Positions 5,143 to 8,575 of a stretch of 8,575 nt of DNA are shown one piece after another; the first letter of the stretch is position 1; the number at the start of each line of letters is the position of its first letter. Source of the stretch: Candidatus Micrarchaeum sp. Its GTDB lineage: Archaea; SpSt-1190; DYHY01. The stretch lies in the NCBI GenBank assembly GCA_020723935.1, contig DYHY01000018.1, positions 1 to 8,575 of the forward strand, given 5' to 3'. Below the pieces are notes generated by a model. The model had not been told where the DNA came from. It worked only from the letters and a program-made list of their open reading frames with translations, and searched no databases. Both the position numbers and the translations under genes were made by a program.

Positions 5143-7107
5143 CTATTCCTTGGGCCTCATGCTGTAGAGTAGCGGCTGCCCCGTCGGCCACAAGCTCATG
5201 CCCGGCGCCTGGTGGGAGATCCCCCCTTGGTAGAGCGAGGGCGATGCGAACGGGCCATACGTCGCCTGGAAGGGCTGCCTGAGCGAGGGCCCGAATGAGT
5301 AGAGGCTCTTTGTCACCATCGCCTCGTTCTGCGCGGCGAGGGCCCCGAAATAGCTGGGGCCGGACGGGTATGCGGGCGAGGGCGCCGAGGCGTATCCGAG
5401 CGCGGGGAGGGAGTTCTTGTCGAAGCCCGCGGCTTGCAGGGCCTCCATCGGCGCGCCGAGGAGGAGCGTCTCGAGGCCCGCCTCAACGTCCTTTATCCCG
5501 CCGCTTCCTGGCTCCATTGTTATCGGCGCGCCCATCTCCACCAGCTTTTTCAGCAGTTCCGGGTGCTTCCTCGCGATGTCGTCCTCCACCGAGCCGAAGC
5601 CCTTGTGCCCGAAGATGGAGCCCGTCGAGCCGCCGCCGACGAGGTGGACGTGGCCTATCTCGGTGTCCGGGAACTTCTTCTTGAGCGTGTCTACGAATTC
5701 CTGGGGATTCGTCTGGTTCCCAATCGCCGCGTGCTCGGTGTCGAAGGTCATTGTTATGCACTTCGGGTCCAGGCCGTTGGCGGTCGCCACCTCCCGCAGG
5801 GCCCTCACCGCCTGCGCCATGTGCTCTGCCTTGTTGAAGTAGCCTGCGGCCTCCGTTATCCCCCTCTCAGGGTTGACCCCCCAGAGGTTCTCGAGGGAGA
5901 GCTTGATGTTGCCCTCGCGCAGGTCCCTCTGGACGTCCGGGTTCTTGAGGAGGTCCTGGAACGTCTCCTGGAGGTTCGAGACGAACTTCTTCGTCGACTC
6001 CTCCTCGGACCCGAGGTCTATCTGGCGGTTGAGGGTCATCGCCTGTGCGAAGTTGAACCTCTGCTTTCCGCCGAGGGGGTCGAACTCGCCGTAGAAGAGG
6101 TCCTTGCTCTTGTCCTTCCTGCCGTCATACTCGAAATTCTGCTCGATCGTCGTGCCGTCCTTGTTTATGCGCCCGCCGCTCGCCATCGTCGCGAGCTGCC
6201 AGGCCTTCTCCTTCTGCTCGTTGTAGTGCTTCACGTATTCGGGCCGGTCCGAGTCCGGGACCTGCGCGTAGCGCGCGTTTAGGTCCTTTATCCTGTCGTT
6301 GTAGTTGGCGAGGAACGCGTTCCACGCCTGGTGCGCCGCTTCGCTCACGTTCACGTTGCGGCTTCCGAGGTAGCCCGAGACGGCGAGGGCCAGGTTCTGC
6401 CTGATCGTCGCGTCGTCGGAGACCCCCTTGCTCCTCAGCTCGAAGAAGACTTTGTTAATCTCGTTGCTGACCGCCTTGGACCCGAAGTCGCGCGCGTAAA
6501 GCGGGGCCGAAGAGGCGTAGTGCTGCGTGTACTGCATCGTCTGGGCGTTGTACATGACGCCCGCCTCCTGCTTGAGCTTCTCGTAGACCGGCGAGTCCTG
6601 CTTTATGTTGTGGTTCGAGCACCAGGTGTCGAACTCCTGTTTGTTCCTGACCATGAAATGCGCGGGGACCGGGTTCGCCTGCCAGGTGAAGGGGTCCTGG
6701 AACGCCGCCCCGGAGAGGTTCGCGGTCGGATGGATGGTGACGAACTTGGCACCCATGTCCTTGGCGTACTTTATCGACTGGCGCAGAACCTCGCTGGCCT
6801 CCGTGCGCTGCGCCCAGGACATCGAGGAGGGGTCCACCTGGTAGGGCGCGTGGACCGAGAACTTGGCGCCGAATTCCGCGGCTATCTGCTTGGAGATCCT
6901 CTTCTGCGCCTCCGGGATGTTGCCCGGGACTATCTTCTTGTTGTAGGCGTCGGCGAGGTCAAGCTCCACGCGCGTGAGGCCGCGCTCGAACGTCTGGCGC
7001 AGGCGCTCGGTCATCGGGAGGTTCTCCCAGCCCCCGCCGGTCGGGAGGGATGCGCCCCTCATGCCGATGAACTGCTTCTTCGCGGCCTGGGGGCTTTCGT
7101 CTGCCAC
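5143..7107 (-). CDS. Endonuclease IV/xylose-isomerase-type TIM barrel with large insertion and Tyr/Gly/Pro-rich tail
   Basis: This 654-residue protein carries the metal-binding scaffold of the AP endonuclease 2 superfamily (endonuclease IV, sugar isomerases). Likely ligands in order are His86 (SVHAPY), His126 (TIHP), Glu406 (SLEN), Asp456 and His459 (FDTEHA), His488 (HVHL), His501 (FGHKG) and Glu532 (TMEPG). They follow the endonuclease IV order His69, His109, Glu145, Asp179, His182, His216, His231, Glu261; an Asp229 equivalent is not obvious. About 280 residues separate His126 from Glu406, against 36 in endonuclease IV, so roughly 245 residues are inserted between barrel strands. Residues 565-654 form a low-complexity Tyr/Ser/Gly/Pro tail. 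The start is GTG, about 27 nt from an ATTAAAATA box, implying a leaderless mRNA. It could be a DNA-repair enzyme or a sugar isomerase; the fold is clearer than the substrate. Confidence 0.75.
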   Translation of the reverse strand: MADESPQAAKKQFIGMRGASLPTGGGWENLPMTERLRQTFERGLTRVELDLADAYNKKIVPGNIPEAQKRISKQIAAEFGAKFSVHAPYQVDPSSMSWAQRTEASEVLRQSIKYAKDMGAKFVTIHPTANLSGAAFQDPFTWQANPVPAHFMVRNKQEFDTWCSNHNIKQDSPVYEKLKQEAGVMYNAQTMQYTQHYASSAPLYARDFGSKAVSNEINKVFFELRSKGVSDDATIRQNLALAVSGYLGSRNVNVSEAAHQAWNAFLANYNDRIKDLNARYAQVPDSDRPEYVKHYNEQKEKAWQLATMASGGRINKDGTTIEQNFEYDGRKDKSKDLFYGEFDPLGGKQRFNFAQAMTLNRQIDLGSEEESTKKFVSNLQETFQDLLKNPDVQRDLREGNIKLSLENLWGVNPERGITEAAGYFNKAEHMAQAVRALREVATANGLDPKCITMTFDTEHAAIGNQTNPQEFVDTLKKKFPDTEIGHVHLVGGGSTGSIFGHKGFGSVEDDIARKHPELLKKLVEMGAPITMEPGSGGIKDVEAGLETLLLGAPMEALQAAGFDKNSLPALGYASAPSPAYPSGPSYFGALAAQNEAMVTKSLYSFGPSLRQPFQATYGPFASPSLYQGGISHQAPGMSLWPTGQPLLYSMRPKE

Positions 7108-7129
7108 GGCGTAGAACAGCGTTTCCTAG

Positions 7130-7138
7130 TATTTTAAT
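7130..7138 (-). promoter_or_regulatory. TATA box of the TIM-barrel gene
   Basis: ATTAAAATA on the minus strand is centred 27 nt before the GTG start at 7107. No ribosome site precedes that GTG, so the message is probably leaderless. The box lies in the 55-bp gap after the gene at 7163, so the TIM-barrel and nucleotidyltransferase genes can be transcribed without that gene. Confidence 0.6.
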
Positions 7139-7162
7139 CCTTTCAGCCCGCGCGCCTGTCGG

Positions 7163-7819
7163 CTAGGCGCCTTCCCCGTAGCCCGCCTTCTCGGGGCCCT
7201 CTTCCTGGCGGTACCGCTCCATCATCTTCTTCACTGCGGTGTCGGCTCCCGTGTCCATCCCCGGCCTGAACTGGCGGTCCTCCGTCTCCCTGCTCCCGCC
7301 GGAATAGAGCCTGGACGGCTCGGACGGCCCGCCCTGGTAGGAGTCCTTCCCCTCGTCGCGCGGCCCGGCGGAATAGGGCTCAAAGAGCGTGCCCGTCTGG
7401 GTGTGGACCTTCACCTCCTCCAGCTGCGGCCCCGGCTCGTTGAGGACTGAGGTGTATTTCTGGATTATGTCGTGCATCATCGTCTCCATCCCCTTGGGCG
7501 CCTGGGAGAGGAGGGTCCTCAGCTGCTCGGCCCTGTCGCGCGCGTTGCTCACCATTATCTCGCGTATCCGCAGGATGAGCATCCTCCTCTTCGCCTCGTC
7601 CTCCTGCGCCTCCGCCCCCTCCTCTTCCTCCCCGGCGGAGATCTGCGGGCTCTTGAGCTTCCCCGCGCCGGACTCCTCCAGCTCCGCCGCGAGCTCCTCA
7701 ATGCTCTTCTCCGCGCGCTTCCCGGGCCCGAGGGAGAGCTCCTTCTCCAGGTTGGAGAAGACGCCCTTCTCCTTGGCGTACTTCTTCTCGTCGGATGGCG
7801 CGGGGAAATTGTCTGACAT
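7163..7819 (-). CDS. Charged, partly disordered protein of unknown function
   Basis: I do not recognise this protein, 218 residues from the ATG at 7819. Residues 1-80 are highly charged and probably disordered or coiled, with an acidic cluster (EEEE at 64-67). Residues 76-130 look helical (RRMLILRIREIM and following), perhaps a small helical domain. The C-terminal third contains three imperfect repeats of 11-12 residues beginning at Tyr149, Tyr161 and Tyr172, with Tyr-Ser/Gln-Ala/Gly-Gly-Pro/Ser cores, then a charged end. Similar Tyr-Gly-Pro motifs occur in the tail of the neighbouring TIM barrel. The start is uncertain: in-frame ATGs at 7834, 7849 and 7990 also exist. The last lies about 27 nt from a TTTTATG patch and would give 275 residues. 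I prefer 7819 because the upstream extension crosses the 11-bp DNA repeats. Confidence 0.6.
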   Translation of the reverse strand: MSDNFPAPSDEKKYAKEKGVFSNLEKELSLGPGKRAEKSIEELAAELEESGAGKLKSPQISAGEEEEGAEAQEDEAKRRMLILRIREIMVSNARDRAEQLRTLLSQAPKGMETMMHDIIQKYTSVLNEPGPQLEEVKVHTQTGTLFEPYSAGPRDEGKDSYQGGPSEPSRLYSGGSRETEDRQFRPGMDTGADTAVKKMMERYRQEEGPEKAGYGEGA

Positions 7820-7861
7820 TCCTGCTTGCAGCATCACCCCGGGCATGCTCAAAACGTTTTC

Positions 7862-7911
7862 GGTCCCCGGCAGGTCCCCGGCAGGTCCCCGGCAGGTCCC
7901 CGGCAGGTCCC
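7862..7911. repeat. 11-bp tandem repeats, about 4.5 copies
   Basis: The unit GGCAGGTCCCC begins at 7869, 7880, 7891 and 7902, the last copy losing its final C. A partial copy (GGTCCCC) stands at 7862-7868. Units are otherwise identical. The period is close to one helical turn, so every copy would face the same side of the DNA. The array lies between the divergent genes starting at 7819 and 8061. It could be an operator array or simply a slippage product. The 11-bp period is not a multiple of 3, which argues for a DNA-level rather than protein-level repeat. Confidence 0.85.
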
Positions 7912-8013
7912 GGGGTGCCGCTTCGGTGCGGCCGGCGGGCGAGCCGGGCCAAGTCAAGAAGTCACTGGCCTGTTCCGGGTTTTTCCCCATTCGCCCACCC
8001 GCCGCGGAAAAAA

Positions 8014-8021
8014 CATAAAAG
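8014..8021 (+). promoter_or_regulatory. Promoter of the lipoprotein gene
   Basis: CATAAAAG preceded by an A-rich stretch (GGAAAAAAA, 8006-8013 region) resembles a TATA box with a BRE-like element. Its centre is about 43 nt before the ATG at 8061, predicting an RNA start near 8043 and a leader of about 17 nt that includes purine-rich GGAAAGG next to the ATG. The same AT-rich patch read on the minus strand (TTTTATG) could also serve the divergent gene. Confidence 0.5.
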
Positions 8022-8060
8022 TGCCGGCGTCCGGGCGGGCGCGGGGGAACAAAGGAAAGG

Positions 8061-8575
8061 ATGCGCAAGCCTTCCAAGCTGCTCGCGGCCCTCGGCGCCG
8101 CCGCGGGATGCGTCCCCGACACTCTCCTCCGAATCCTATCCCGTCCCTCTTCCGCCCTTCGGCGAGGGGCCCGCCACCCTTCCGACGAACGCCGCCGCCC
8201 CATCCCCGGCGCCGGCCTCCTCCGGCTTTGCGCAGATGTGCGCCAGCTACTGCCTGGAGATGGTCGCCGACGGGATTTGCTACGGCACCCAATCCGTCGC
8301 GATGTCGGAGGAGGTAAAGACCGTCCACGTCCTGAAGGCGGACCTGTCCGACCCGGGCATCTCGCTTCTCGTCACGCCGCGCGATTCGTCCGGGATGACG
8401 ACGCCCGCGTTCATGAGGGAATACGGGCTTTTCGCCGCCGTGAACAGCGCCCCCCGCGACAGGACCGGAGCGGACAGGACGGCGCCGACGACCTTCGCCC
8501 TGAGCGCCCTGGACGCGGAGCCCTACGGCGACGCGGGCGAGAAATACTTCGGGAACAACCCCCGCCTCTACCAGC
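8061..8575 (+). CDS. Phosphodiester glycosidase (NAGPA-like) lipoprotein, N-terminal part, with apparent frameshift
   Basis: The gene runs off the right edge. From the ATG at 8061 the first frame encodes a lipoprotein-like signal: basic MRKPSK, hydrophobic LLAALGAAAG, then Cys17. After that, sensible coding moves to the +1 frame (codons starting at 8116, 8119 and so on). There a Pro/Ala-rich linker leads to a Cys-containing segment (MCASYCLEM, then ICYG) and a stretch with VHVLKADLSDPGISLLVTP, TTPAFMREYG and LFAAVNS. That pattern resembles the start of phosphodiester glycosidase domains (PF09992, as in NAGPA). Removing one C from the CCCC run at 8114-8117 would join the two frames into one continuous protein. 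A sequencing or assembly error, a real mutation or a programmed shift are all possible. The likely location is anchored outside the cell membrane. Family assignment is moderate because the domain is incomplete. Confidence 0.5.
   Translation, partial: MRKPSKLLAALGAAAGCVPDTLLRILSRPSSALRRGARHPSDERRRPIPGAGLLRLCADVRQLLPGDGRRRDLLRHPIRRDVGGGKDRPRPEGGPVRPGHLASRHAARFVRDDDARVHEGIRAFRRREQRPPRQDRSGQDGADDLRPERPGRGALRRRGREILREQPPPLP

Noticed and set aside
5434-7137. Long plus-strand open frames opposite the TIM-barrel gene
   Set aside because: The products are Leu/Arg/Val-rich shadows with no motif, while the minus strand carries a recognisable metal-site fold across the same bases.
7862-7911. CRISPR array
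   Set aside because: Units are 11 bp and directly adjacent, with no spacers and no cas genes nearby.
7826-8317. Plus-strand open frame across the repeats and the lipoprotein start
   Set aside because: It crosses the tandem repeats and the promoter patch, and its Pro/Arg-rich product is neither the signal-peptide frame nor the glycosidase frame.

Overview
The window looks like a chromosomal segment of a GC-rich archaeon. The clearest marker is a complete eL33 (L35Ae) ribosomal protein gene, a family found in archaea and eukaryotes but not bacteria. Other support comes from AT-rich TATA-type boxes about 25-30 nt upstream of start codons, starts that imply leaderless mRNAs, AGGTGA-type ribosome sites on other genes, and use of ATA (Ile) and AGG (Arg) codons despite high GC. 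The lineage cannot be fixed from sequence alone. A small-genome DPANN-type archaeon (for example Micrarchaeota or Diapherotrites) would fit, but that is a guess.

Layout, left to right. Positions 1-131 are an AT-rich leader with a promoter for a plus-strand two-helix membrane protein of unknown function (132-686). This gene converges on eL33 (735-998, minus), and a perfect GCAA-loop hairpin with T runs on both sides lies between them. Next on the minus strand is a two-gene operon: a Pol-beta-fold nucleotidyltransferase (1781-3097) overlaps by ATGA a proteasome-like Ntn-hydrolase (1056-1784). A divergent intergenic region (3098-3304) leads to a plus-strand helical protein of unknown function (3305-4099). 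Its promoter is nearly superimposable on that of the first gene. It converges, across a GC hairpin, on a second minus-strand cluster: a charged protein of unknown function (7163-7819), an endonuclease IV/xylose-isomerase-type TIM barrel with a very large insertion (5143-7107), and a second nucleotidyltransferase (4180-5106) paralogous to the first. The right end has a divergent region with 11-bp tandem repeats, then the start of a plus-strand lipoprotein with a phosphodiester-glycosidase (NAGPA)-like domain. Its signal peptide and body are in different frames.

How the genes may work together: the two nucleotidyltransferases share motifs and domain order and each sits with a putative hydrolase, one Ntn-type and one TIM-barrel. 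The two plus-strand genes of unknown function share a promoter module and may be co-regulated. Whether the nucleotidyltransferase/Ntn-hydrolase pair forms a functional system is inference. It is the most attractive candidate here for an undescribed module. No CRISPR array, tRNA, rRNA, transposase or integrase was seen.
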